From Omnitrophica WOR_2 bacterium RBG_13_41_10 (GTDB taxonomy: Bacteria > Omnitrophota > Gorgyraeia > Gygaellales > Profunditerraquicolaceae), in the NCBI GenBank assembly GCA_001805465.1, contig MHGH01000015.1:20709-58232 (forward strand): a DNA stretch of 37,524 nt. The letters run 5' to 3'. Position numbers and translations under genes: made by a program. Positions 16,667 to 23,137 of the stretch are shown in pieces. Every line of letters starts with the position of its first letter. Position 1 is the first letter of the stretch. The notes under the pieces were generated by a model. That model was not told the DNA's origin and did not search any database. It saw nothing but the letters and a program-made list of their open reading frames with translations.

Positions 16667-17645
16667 TTTCGATTACCTTTTACCCAAAGAATTAATTGCC
16701 CAGTATCCTTTAGAGCAAAGGGATTCCGCCCGCCTTTTAGTTTTAAACCGCGCTAAATCTACCATAGAGCATTGCGTCTTTAAGGATATCATAGATTATT
16801 TCAATAAGAATGATCTTCTGGTTCTGAATAATACCAAGGTCTTGCCTAGCCGCCTGATTGGTTCAAGAAAGACCGGCGGCAAAGTCGAGATTTTACTCCT
16901 TAATAGAAATAAAGGTTTTTCCTTTAATGCCTTAATCAGGCCTTCCAGAGTAAAAATTAATGAGAAAATCATCTTTAATGGTAACGGGATTTCCTGTGAA
17001 GTAAGTGCTTCAAATCAAGTGACTTTTTTGGTAAAAGATATAGCAGAAATTTATGCCTTAGGTAAAACCCCTCTTCCGCCGTACATCAAAAGAGAACCCA
17101 TAGATCTAGATGCAATTTATTATCAGACCGTTTATGCTAAGGCACAAGGCTCTATTGCTTCTCCTACCGCGGGGTTACATTTTAGCGAAGAACTGCTGAA
17201 AGAAATAAAGGCCAAAGGGATTAATCTGGGATATGTTACTTTACATATCGGTTATTCTACATTCGCGCCGGTAAAATCCGAAGATATTACGCAACACAAG
17301 ATGCAGAAAGAGGTTTTTTCTATAAGTAGCCAAACCCAAGAATTATTAGAAGTGGCTCAACTAAAAAAAGGCCGCATAATTGCAGTAGGCACCACTAGCC
17401 TGCGGGCTATTGAAACTTTTAGCCAAACAGGCGAGACTCAGGGTACAACCGATTTGTTTATATATCCGGGATATAATTTCAAAATAGCAGATTGTCTTTT
17501 AACTAATTTTCATCTTCCGCGTACTACCCTTTTTATGTTAGCCGCTGCATTTGCCACAGACAGGCTTATTAAAAAAGCCTATCAGGAAGCTATTGAGAAA
17601 AAATATAGGTTTTATAGTTATGGCGATGCCATGCTGATAATTTAA
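16650..17645 (+). CDS. queA: tRNA preQ1(34) S-adenosylmethionine ribosyltransferase-isomerase
   Basis: Transfers and isomerises the ribosyl part of SAM onto preQ1 in tRNA, giving epoxyqueuosine, the substrate of QueH encoded upstream. At 331 residues it is slightly shorter than the E. coli protein. Family signatures include FDYLLPKELIAQYPLEQRDSARLL at the start, PTAGLHFSEELL near residue 172, the HIGYSTFAPVK segment, and VGTTSLRAIE near 247 followed by LTNFHLPRTTLFMLAAAFA near 288. The ATG lies within the end of the spoIID-like gene; tgt follows after 8 bases. Confidence 0.97.
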   Translation: MLKLTDFDYLLPKELIAQYPLEQRDSARLLVLNRAKSTIEHCVFKDIIDYFNKNDLLVLNNTKVLPSRLIGSRKTGGKVEILLLNRNKGFSFNALIRPSRVKINEKIIFNGNGISCEVSASNQVTFLVKDIAEIYALGKTPLPPYIKREPIDLDAIYYQTVYAKAQGSIASPTAGLHFSEELLKEIKAKGINLGYVTLHIGYSTFAPVKSEDITQHKMQKEVFSISSQTQELLEVAQLKKGRIIAVGTTSLRAIETFSQTGETQGTTDLFIYPGYNFKIADCLLTNFHLPRTTLFMLAAAFATDRLIKKAYQEAIEKKYRFYSYGDAMLII

Positions 17646-17653
17646 CCATAAAA

Positions 17654-18757
17654 ATGTCTTTTGCTTTAATTCATCAAGATAATAAGGCGCGTTTGGGAAA
17701 AATATCTACAGGGCACGGCGATATAGATACCCCCTGTTTTATGCCGGTAGGCACCCAAGGCACGGTCAAGGCCCTGTCTCCTGAAGAATTAAAAAATTGC
17801 GCTGCCCAGATTATCTTATCCAACGCCTATCATCTTTTTTTACGCCCTGGTATAGAGGTTATCAAAAAGGCAGGGGGATTACATGGCTTTATGTCTTGGC
17901 CTAAACCTATACTGACCGATAGCGGCGGTTATCAGATTTTTAGTTTAGCGCTTTTACGCAAGGTGAATGATGATGGTGTAGAGTTTCAGTCGCATATCGA
18001 TGGCCTGAAGCATTTTTTTACACCTATAGATGTGGTAAATATCCAAAAGGATTTAGCTAGCGATATTATCATGCCTTTAGATGAATGCGTGCATTATCCT
18101 TGCGCTAAAGACTATGCGCAAGTGGCGATGGAAAGGACCATTGACTGGGCGAGGCGTTCACGTGCCAGCATGCGGCCTGGGGGCCCATTATTATTCGGTA
18201 TTATACAAGGCGCAACCTATGAGGACCTGCGTAAGGAATGTAGCCAAAAAATTGTAGAGATGGATTTTGACGGTTATGCTATCGGCGGAGTTTCCGTTGG
18301 CGAACCAAAAAATTTAAGATATAATATTAGCGCATTAGTTTTGGAGCTTTTGCCGCAAGATAGGCCGCGTTACCTAATGGGGGTGGGGACCCCGGAAGAT
18401 ATAATTGAAGCAGTAGGAATGGGGGTAGATATGTTTGATTGTGTTGTCCCTACCCGTTACGGCAGAAACGGTACTGCTTTTACTAGCGAAGGAAAGTTGA
18501 CTATCCGAAACGCTCCTTACGCCCAAGATTTTAATCCTCTGGACCTTGCGTGTGATTGCTATGCTTGTAAGAATTTTAGCCGCGCATATTTAAGGCACCT
18601 TTTTAATACCGAAGAAATACTAGGCCTAAGATTAGTTTCCCTGCATAATATTTATTTTTATTTAAAACTAATGGAGAAGGCGCGGCAGGCTATTGCTAAA
18701 AATCAATTCGCGGAATTTAAAAAAGAATTCTTAAGTAAATATAATACATGCGTATAG
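17654..18757 (+). CDS. tgt: tRNA-guanine transglycosylase
   Basis: Exchanges guanine 34 of GUN-anticodon tRNAs for preQ1, the step before QueA. The 367-residue TIM-barrel protein has the base-binding DSGGYQIFS segment (near residue 93), the nucleophilic aspartate in MFDCVVPTRYGRNG (near 260), and zinc ligands Cys300, Cys302, Cys305 and His331, whose spacing matches the Zymomonas enzyme. DSGGYQ has Tyr where many homologues have Phe, a mild variant. Its stop overlaps trmD by 10 bases. Confidence 0.97.
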   Translation: MSFALIHQDNKARLGKISTGHGDIDTPCFMPVGTQGTVKALSPEELKNCAAQIILSNAYHLFLRPGIEVIKKAGGLHGFMSWPKPILTDSGGYQIFSLALLRKVNDDGVEFQSHIDGLKHFFTPIDVVNIQKDLASDIIMPLDECVHYPCAKDYAQVAMERTIDWARRSRASMRPGGPLLFGIIQGATYEDLRKECSQKIVEMDFDGYAIGGVSVGEPKNLRYNISALVLELLPQDRPRYLMGVGTPEDIIEAVGMGVDMFDCVVPTRYGRNGTAFTSEGKLTIRNAPYAQDFNPLDLACDCYACKNFSRAYLRHLFNTEEILGLRLVSLHNIYFYLKLMEKARQAIAKNQFAEFKKEFLSKYNTCV

Positions 18758-19440
18758 ACATAATCACCATATTTCCCAAAATGTTTGCACCTGTTTTAGA
18801 TGAATCCATAATCAAACGGGCACAAAATAAAAGCAAGGTAAAAATTTATATTCATGACCTCAGGGATTATTCGCAAGATAAACACAAAAAGATAGACGAC
18901 CATCCTTTTGGAGGCGGTGCTGGCATGGTTATGCGGCCAGAGCCCATCTTTAGGGCAGTAGAAAAAATAAAGTCGCAAGTCGCAAGTCCTAAGTCGCAAG
19001 TTATTTTACTGTGTCCTCAGGGTGAAAGATTAAACCAAAGGCTCGGCCAAGAGCTGGCTAAATACAAACATTTAATATTAATCTGCGGACACTATGAAGG
19101 AATAGATGAGCGGGTAAGGAAACACCTGGTTAATAAAGAAATATCCATCGGTGATTATGTTTTAACCGGAGGAGAACTACCTGCTATGGTTTTAGTGGAT
19201 TGTTTAGTGCGTCTTTTACCCGGTGTCTTAGGAGATAAAAATTCCTTGAAATTTGAGTCATTTGAAGGTAATCTATTAGAATATCCTCAGTATACCCGGC
19301 CGGCAACCTTCAAGGGAAAAACAGTTCCCGCGATACTTTTATCCGGTAATCATAAAAAAATTGAAGAGTGGAGAAAAAAACAGGCAGTTAGAATCACTAA
19401 ACTAAAAAGGCCTGATTTATTAAAAAATTCCATTAAATAA
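18748..19440 (+). CDS. trmD: tRNA (guanine-37-N1) methyltransferase
   Basis: Methylates G37 of tRNAs with SAM, preventing frameshifts. The 230-residue protein has the SPOUT knot: HYEGIDERV near residue 117, EISIGDYVLTGGE near 131 and LEYPQYTRP near 174. Residues about 75-85 (KSQVASPKSQV) form a 7-residue period encoded by a tandem 7-bp DNA repeat; they sit in the loop before the first knot strand (VILLCPQGE), where length varies between species. It lies between tgt and rplS; the usual rpsP-rimM-trmD-rplS neighbours rpsP and rimM are absent here. Confidence 0.96.
   Translation: MRIDIITIFPKMFAPVLDESIIKRAQNKSKVKIYIHDLRDYSQDKHKKIDDHPFGGGAGMVMRPEPIFRAVEKIKSQVASPKSQVILLCPQGERLNQRLGQELAKYKHLILICGHYEGIDERVRKHLVNKEISIGDYVLTGGELPAMVLVDCLVRLLPGVLGDKNSLKFESFEGNLLEYPQYTRPATFKGKTVPAILLSGNHKKIEEWRKKQAVRITKLKRPDLLKNSIK
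18970..19004. repeat. AAGTCGC heptamer tandem repeat inside trmD
   Basis: Units are AAGTCGC, AAGTCGC, AAGTCCT, AAGTCGC and a decayed AAGTTAT (18970-19004). Three units equal 21 bases, so the encoded peptide repeats every 7 residues (KSQVASP, KSQV) without breaking the frame. Confidence 0.8.
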
Positions 19441-19453
19441 AAGGAGTGAAGAT

Positions 19454-19810
19454 ATGGATAAAATTAAATTAATTGAAGAAGCCTATACCAAGAAAAAGGT
19501 CCCGGCTTTTAATGTAGGTGATACTGTGCGGGTATTGGTAAAGATAGCGGAAGGACAAGATAAGGTACGCCTGCATCCCTTTGAAGGAATAGTTATCGCC
19601 AAGCGCGGTAGCGGTACAAATACTAGTTTTACCGTGAGAAAAATCTCCTATGGTGAAGGCATAGAACGCGTTTTTCCTTTATATTCTCCCGGTATCGAAC
19701 GTATCGAAGTATTGCGTTCGGGTAAAGTAAAAAGGGCCAAACTTTATTATTTAAGAGAAAAGATCGGTAAACGCGCCACTAAAATTGAAAGCGAAGAAGA
19801 AAAAGCATAG
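19454..19810 (+). CDS. rplS: Large ribosomal subunit protein bL19
   Basis: Structural ribosomal protein at the interface of the subunits. The 118-residue protein has the expected core: FNVGDTVRVLVKIAEG near residue 20, FEGIVIAKRGSGTNTSFTVRKIS, GIERVFPLYSPGIERIEV and a basic C-terminus with AKLYYLREK. AAAGGAG lies 9 bases before the ATG. The last codons overlap the only possible start of rnhB. Confidence 0.98.
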   Translation: MDKIKLIEEAYTKKKVPAFNVGDTVRVLVKIAEGQDKVRLHPFEGIVIAKRGSGTNTSFTVRKISYGEGIERVFPLYSPGIERIEVLRSGKVKRAKLYYLREKIGKRATKIESEEEKA

Positions 19811-20417
19811 GCCCACGCTTTATTACGAAAAGAAATGTAAAAAAAGAGGCTTTAGGCTAGTTATCGGAGTAGATGAAGCCGGCCGCGGCCCTCTTGCCGG
19901 TCCGGTGGTAGCTGCAGCTGTGGCCTTAAAAAATCCGAATTTTAACAATTATATAGATGATTCTAAGAAATTAAATTCTCGCCTGCGAGAAAAGGCATAC
20001 CTGGAGATCATTGAGAAATCCGTCTTCGGCATAGGAATAGTAAATGAGAAGGTTATCGATCAACTAAATATTTTGGAAGCTACGCGCATTGCTATGGAGA
20101 ACGCAGTAATACAGCTCCTTGATAAGATAAAGACTTATAGAAAAAAGAATATCCATATCCTGATAGACGGCAATGTCAAGCTGGATACGGATTTAGCTGT
20201 TACTAATATCATTAAGGGCGATTGCCGATGTATCAGTATTGCCTGTGCTTCGATTTTAGCCAAGGTAACCCGCGACCGAATTATGTCTTTATACCATAAG
20301 ATATATCCGCAGTATGAATTCCAGAAACATAAAGGTTATCCTACTAGAAGGCATAGGCTGGCTTTAAAGAAATTCGGCCCCTCAATAATACACAGGATGA
20401 GTTTTTACGGTGTTTAA
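19785..20417 (+). CDS. rnhB: Ribonuclease HII
   Basis: Cleaves the RNA strand of RNA-DNA hybrids and removes single ribonucleotides from DNA. The 210-residue protein has Asp30 and Glu31 in GVDEAGRGPLAGPVVAAAV, a third acid in HILIDGN near residue 126 and a fourth in AKVTRDRIM near 165, the DEDD metal site. The only start codon ahead of the conserved domain is TTG at 19785, inside rplS (26-base overlap), with no visible Shine-Dalgarno sequence; there is no ATG or GTG before residue 30. Translation probably depends on ribosomes finishing rplS. The N-terminus is rich in lysine. Confidence 0.93.
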   Translation: MKAKKKKHRPTLYYEKKCKKRGFRLVIGVDEAGRGPLAGPVVAAAVALKNPNFNNYIDDSKKLNSRLREKAYLEIIEKSVFGIGIVNEKVIDQLNILEATRIAMENAVIQLLDKIKTYRKKNIHILIDGNVKLDTDLAVTNIIKGDCRCISIACASILAKVTRDRIMSLYHKIYPQYEFQKHKGYPTRRHRLALKKFGPSIIHRMSFYGV

Positions 20418-20793
20418 GAAGCATCTTGAGTCAGGCAAAAGCGGAGAAGAATTAGCGGCTGTGCTATTAAGAGAAAACGGCTATAAAATTATAGCCAGAA
20501 ATTATAAAACCAAGTTAGGCGAAATAGATATCATCGCCAAAGATAAAGACACCCTTTGTTTTGTGGAAGTAAAGCTGAGGAATTCCGATAAGTTCGGCCT
20601 GCCGCAGGAGGCAGTTTTAAAATCCAAACAGTTGCATATTGCTAAAACTGCGTTAAGTTATCTTAAAGAAAATAATCTCCTAGATGCAAAAGCCAGATTC
20701 GACGTTGTTGCCATCAATTATTCAGAAAAAGACAAGCCTTGTTTAGATTTGATTAAGGACGCCTTTGAATTAGATGAACGCTATGTTATATGA
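20410..20793 (+). CDS. yraN: UPF0102 family YraN-like endonuclease-fold protein
   Basis: A 127-residue protein of the UPF0102/YraN family, commonly next to rnhB. It has the nuclease-fold signature GEIDIIAKDKDTLCFVEVK (near residues 37-55) after GKSGEELAAVLLRENGY. Whether family members act as nucleases is not settled, so no substrate is assigned. The start is GTG at 20410, overlapping the rnhB stop by 8 bases. A possible promoter for the following one-carbon genes lies within its last codons. Confidence 0.93.
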   Translation: MFKKHLESGKSGEELAAVLLRENGYKIIARNYKTKLGEIDIIAKDKDTLCFVEVKLRNSDKFGLPQEAVLKSKQLHIAKTALSYLKENNLLDAKARFDVVAINYSEKDKPCLDLIKDAFELDERYVI

Positions 20794-20794
20794 T
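20765..20794 (+). promoter_or_regulatory. Possible weak promoter upstream of fchA
   Basis: TTGAAT (20765-20770), an 18-base spacer and TATGAT (20789-20794). A second TATAAT-like box lies at 20794-20799 but has no good -35. If used, transcription would start about 17 bases before fchA and give the one-carbon block its own control. The evidence is only fair. Confidence 0.35.
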
Positions 20795-20805
20795 ATAATA
20801 AGTTC

Positions 20806-20813
20806 AAGGTGAG
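20806..20813 (+). promoter_or_regulatory. Ribosome binding site that sets the fchA start
   Basis: AAGGTGAG lies 4 bases before the ATG at 20818. An alternative in-frame GTG at 20809 falls inside this motif and so is unlikely to be the start. Confidence 0.7.
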
Positions 20814-20817
20814 TGTT

Positions 20818-21378
20818 ATGTATAAAGACGAATCACTAAAAAAATATTTGGAAGATTTAGCTGCAAGGCTTCCTGCTCCGGGAGGCGGTTCTGCTGCGGC
20901 ATTAACTGCCGCATTAGGGGCGTCTTTATTGAGCATGGTAGTAAATTTTACCTTGGGAAAAGCAAAATATGCTCAATACGAAAATGATCTTAAGGCGGCA
21001 TTATTAAAAACAGAAAAGCTAAGAGGGGAATTCTTAAATTTAGTGGACCTGGATGTCACAGCTTATAAAAGCAGAAACTTGCGCAATGCCTTAGATGTGC
21101 CTTTTATGCTGGCCCGTTTATGTTTTGAAGGTATGAAGCTATGCCCGCCTTTGATAAAAAAAGGCAACATCAATCTTATCAGCGATGTGGCAGTAGCCGC
21201 GGTTCTTTTGGAGTCTGCTTTTACTTCGGCTTATTTTAACGTAGAAATAAACTTAAAGTCCATTGCCGATACAAAATTAACCCAAAAGATAAGAAAAGAA
21301 TTAACTGGTAAGGCGCGAATGATTCAGAAAATAAGGTCGGAAACGGAGGAAAAAGTTGGCAAGATTATTAGAGGGTAA
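20818..21378 (+). CDS. fchA: Methenyl-tetrahydrofolate cyclohydrolase / formimino-THF cyclodeaminase family
   Basis: A 186-residue FTCD_C-fold protein (cyclodeaminase/cyclohydrolase). Members called FchA convert formyl-THF to methenyl-THF in one-carbon and Wood-Ljungdahl metabolism; others deaminate formimino-THF. It has the family's N-terminal LARLPAPGGGSAAALTAALGASL-like glycine-rich motif (residues about 15-40) and a helical remainder. No formiminotransferase domain or histidine-degradation gene is nearby, while folD overlaps its 3' end by 23 bases, so the cyclohydrolase role is preferred. That FolD lacks the lysine needed for cyclohydrolase activity supports this (see findings). The start is ATG at 20818, chosen on the ribosome binding site. 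Confidence 0.88.
   Translation: MYKDESLKKYLEDLAARLPAPGGGSAAALTAALGASLLSMVVNFTLGKAKYAQYENDLKAALLKTEKLRGEFLNLVDLDVTAYKSRNLRNALDVPFMLARLCFEGMKLCPPLIKKGNINLISDVAVAAVLLESAFTSAYFNVEINLKSIADTKLTQKIRKELTGKARMIQKIRSETEEKVGKIIRG
21345..21350 (+). promoter_or_regulatory. Ribosome binding site supporting the TTG start of folD
   Basis: GGAGGA lies 5 bases before TTG at 21356, inside the end of fchA. No ATG lies close by, and the resulting N-terminus (MARLLEGKPVADKIK) fits FolD. Confidence 0.75.
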
Positions 21379-22195
21379 ACCGGTTGCGGATAAAATAAAG
21401 GAAGAATTAAAACGGCAGATAGGGTCTTTAAAGAAAAAGCCTGTTCTTGCTAGTATTCAGGCAGGGGATAATGCCGGTAGTGCCGCCTACGTAAAATCAC
21501 AGCAAAAAACCGCGCAAAATCTAGGTATAGAGTATCAGTTACATAATTTGAACCAGGGTATAAATGAGGCTGAACTGATTAAATTTATTCAAAAGTTAAA
21601 TTCCGATAACACCATAAACGGTATCATTATTCAAATGCCCCTACCCAGTCAAATAGATTATAAAAAAATAAGCCAATTTATTGCTCCAGAAAAAGATGCC
21701 GAAGGAATGCATCCGGCGAATATCGGAAAAATTGTTTTTGGCAAGGCCAATATATTGCCTTGTACTCCTGCGGCAGTCATGGAATTAATTAAAGAGACCG
21801 GCGTAGATTTATATGGTAAGGAAGTAGTAGTTGTGGGCCATAGCGAAATCGTCGGTAAGCCCTTAAGCCTTTTATTGCTGGAAAAATTCGCCACAGTTAC
21901 AGTCTGCCATATCGGCACAAGTAAGGCCGGTAAATTAGAGGAGCATGTTAGGAAAGCAGAGATTTTAATTGTGGCAGTGGGCAAGGCCAGCCTGATTAAA
22001 GGCGACTGGATTAAGGAAGGCGCAATTGTCATTGATGTGGGGATAAATCGCCTAGGCGATAAAATTGTGGGTGACGTAGAATTTGAAGCTGCAGAAAAAC
22101 GCGCTGCTTGGATTACCCCGGTCCCCGGCGGCGTCGGCCCTTTGACAGTAACCATGCTGATGCGTAACCTCGTCGAAGCAGCGAAATTGCAATAA
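21356..22195 (+). CDS. folD: Methylene-THF dehydrogenase FolD, cyclohydrolase lysine replaced
   Basis: FolD normally oxidises methylene-THF with NAD(P)+ and hydrolyses methenyl-THF in one active site. The 279-residue protein has the folate-binding N-terminal domain, IIQMPLP (the glutamine equals Gln100 of human MTHFD1), a Rossmann domain with VVVGHSEIVGKP near residue 158 and the C-terminal ITPVPGGVGPLTVTMLM. In SxxYVKSQQK the position four after Tyr45 is Gln49 (CAG at 21500-21502), where bifunctional enzymes have the essential Lys (human Lys56). The KDVDG motif is KDAEG here, changing the residue equal to Asp125. Dehydrogenase activity is expected; cyclohydrolase activity is doubtful. The start is TTG with a strong GGAGGA. 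A palindromic element follows the stop. Confidence 0.94.
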   Translation: MARLLEGKPVADKIKEELKRQIGSLKKKPVLASIQAGDNAGSAAYVKSQQKTAQNLGIEYQLHNLNQGINEAELIKFIQKLNSDNTINGIIIQMPLPSQIDYKKISQFIAPEKDAEGMHPANIGKIVFGKANILPCTPAAVMELIKETGVDLYGKEVVVVGHSEIVGKPLSLLLLEKFATVTVCHIGTSKAGKLEEHVRKAEILIVAVGKASLIKGDWIKEGAIVIDVGINRLGDKIVGDVEFEAAEKRAAWITPVPGGVGPLTVTMLMRNLVEAAKLQ

Positions 22196-22205
22196 TGGCA
22201 ATAAT

Positions 22206-22255
22206 GGGGTCAGATTTATTTTCTGCCCTAATAAATAATTCTGACCCCGTTTTTT
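22206..22255. repeat. REP-like palindromic element, possibly also a terminator
   Basis: GGGGTCAGA (22206-22214) and TCTGACCCC (22240-22248) are perfect inverted repeats; TTTATT (22215-22220) and AATAAA (22230-22235) can pair inside. Six T follow (22250-22255), so on the plus strand it could end transcription between folD and metF. GGGGTCAGA...TCTGACCCC ends resemble repeats that, from memory, accompany REP-associated Y1 transposases; no transposase is in the window. A tandem 9-mer CAATAATGG (22190-22198, 22199-22207) adjoins it and spans the folD stop. Confidence 0.65.
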
Positions 22256-22265
22256 AGGAAATCGA

Positions 22266-23135
22266 ATGACCTTTAAAGAAAAATTAAAATCTGGGAAATT
22301 TTTACTGACTTCTGAGATCGGTCCACCTAAAGGGATTGAGACCAAGCAGCTATTAGATGATGCTGAGCTCATCCGTGGCCGCGTAGATGCTATTAATGTT
22401 ACGGACCTGCAGAGCTCAGTGATGCGGCTGGGGTCATTGGCAGTATGCGCATTATTAAGGAGAGAGGGTTTTGAGCCTATATTTCAGATCACCTGCCGGG
22501 ATAGAAACCGCTTGGCCTTACAATCGGATGTACTTTCCGCCGCTGCCTTGGGAATAGAAAATATCTTAGTGCTTACCGGAGACCACCCTACATTAGGGGA
22601 CCATCCCGAGGCTAAGCCGGTATTTGATTTAGATTCTGTGCAATTATTACAGGTCGTCCACAACCTGCAAAAAGGTTTTGATATGAAACAGAATAAATTG
22701 GTCGGTACTCCGCCCAGGTTTTGTGTGGGTGCAGTGGTTAATCCGGGTGCCGACCCTTTAGAGCCGCAGATCTTGAAAATGGAGAAAAAAATAGAAGCCG
22801 GAGCTGAGTTTTTCCAGACCCAGGCAGTTTACGATCTGAAAGTTTTTGAAAACTTTTTAAACAAGACCAGGCATCTTAAGACTACTGTCCTAGCCGGTAT
22901 TGTGCTTTTAAAATCAGCCGGTATGGCCAGGTACATGAATAAAAATGTCTCCGGTGTATTTGTCCCGGACAATTTAATAAAAGAGATGGAGGAAACAAAA
23001 GATAAAGTAGCCCAGTCAGTTGATATTGCTACCAGATTAATCAAGGATTTACGAGTGATGTGCCAGGGTATTCATATCATGCCTATCGGCTGGGATACGG
23101 TAGTCCCCAAGGTTTTAGATTCCTGCGGTTTCTAA
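22266..23135 (+). CDS. metF: Methylenetetrahydrofolate reductase
   Basis: FAD enzyme reducing methylene-THF to methyl-THF, the methyl donor for acetyl-CoA synthase and methionine synthesis. The 289-residue TIM barrel has LTSEIGPPKG (Glu17 aligning with the catalytic glutamate), ILVLTGDHP near residue 105 and GAEFFQTQAVYDL near 180. The C-terminus IMPIGWDTVVPKVLDSCGF is of the Wood-Ljungdahl type. AGGAA precedes the ATG. Acetogens usually have metV (a small zinc/Fe-S partner) next to metF; here the next gene encodes a flavoprotein and no metV is seen. Confidence 0.95.
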   Translation: MTFKEKLKSGKFLLTSEIGPPKGIETKQLLDDAELIRGRVDAINVTDLQSSVMRLGSLAVCALLRREGFEPIFQITCRDRNRLALQSDVLSAAALGIENILVLTGDHPTLGDHPEAKPVFDLDSVQLLQVVHNLQKGFDMKQNKLVGTPPRFCVGAVVNPGADPLEPQILKMEKKIEAGAEFFQTQAVYDLKVFENFLNKTRHLKTTVLAGIVLLKSAGMARYMNKNVSGVFVPDNLIKEMEETKDKVAQSVDIATRLIKDLRVMCQGIHIMPIGWDTVVPKVLDSCGF

Positions 23136-23137
23136 CT

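Noticed and set aside
20809..20817. GTG start for fchA at 20809
   Set aside because: It lies within the AAGGTGAG ribosome binding site of the ATG at 20818, and the added residues are not conserved.
23060..23137. Longer N-terminus for the flavoprotein from an ATG at 23060
   Set aside because: The extension overlaps metF coding sequence out of frame and precedes the family-typical MAKILIIGN start.
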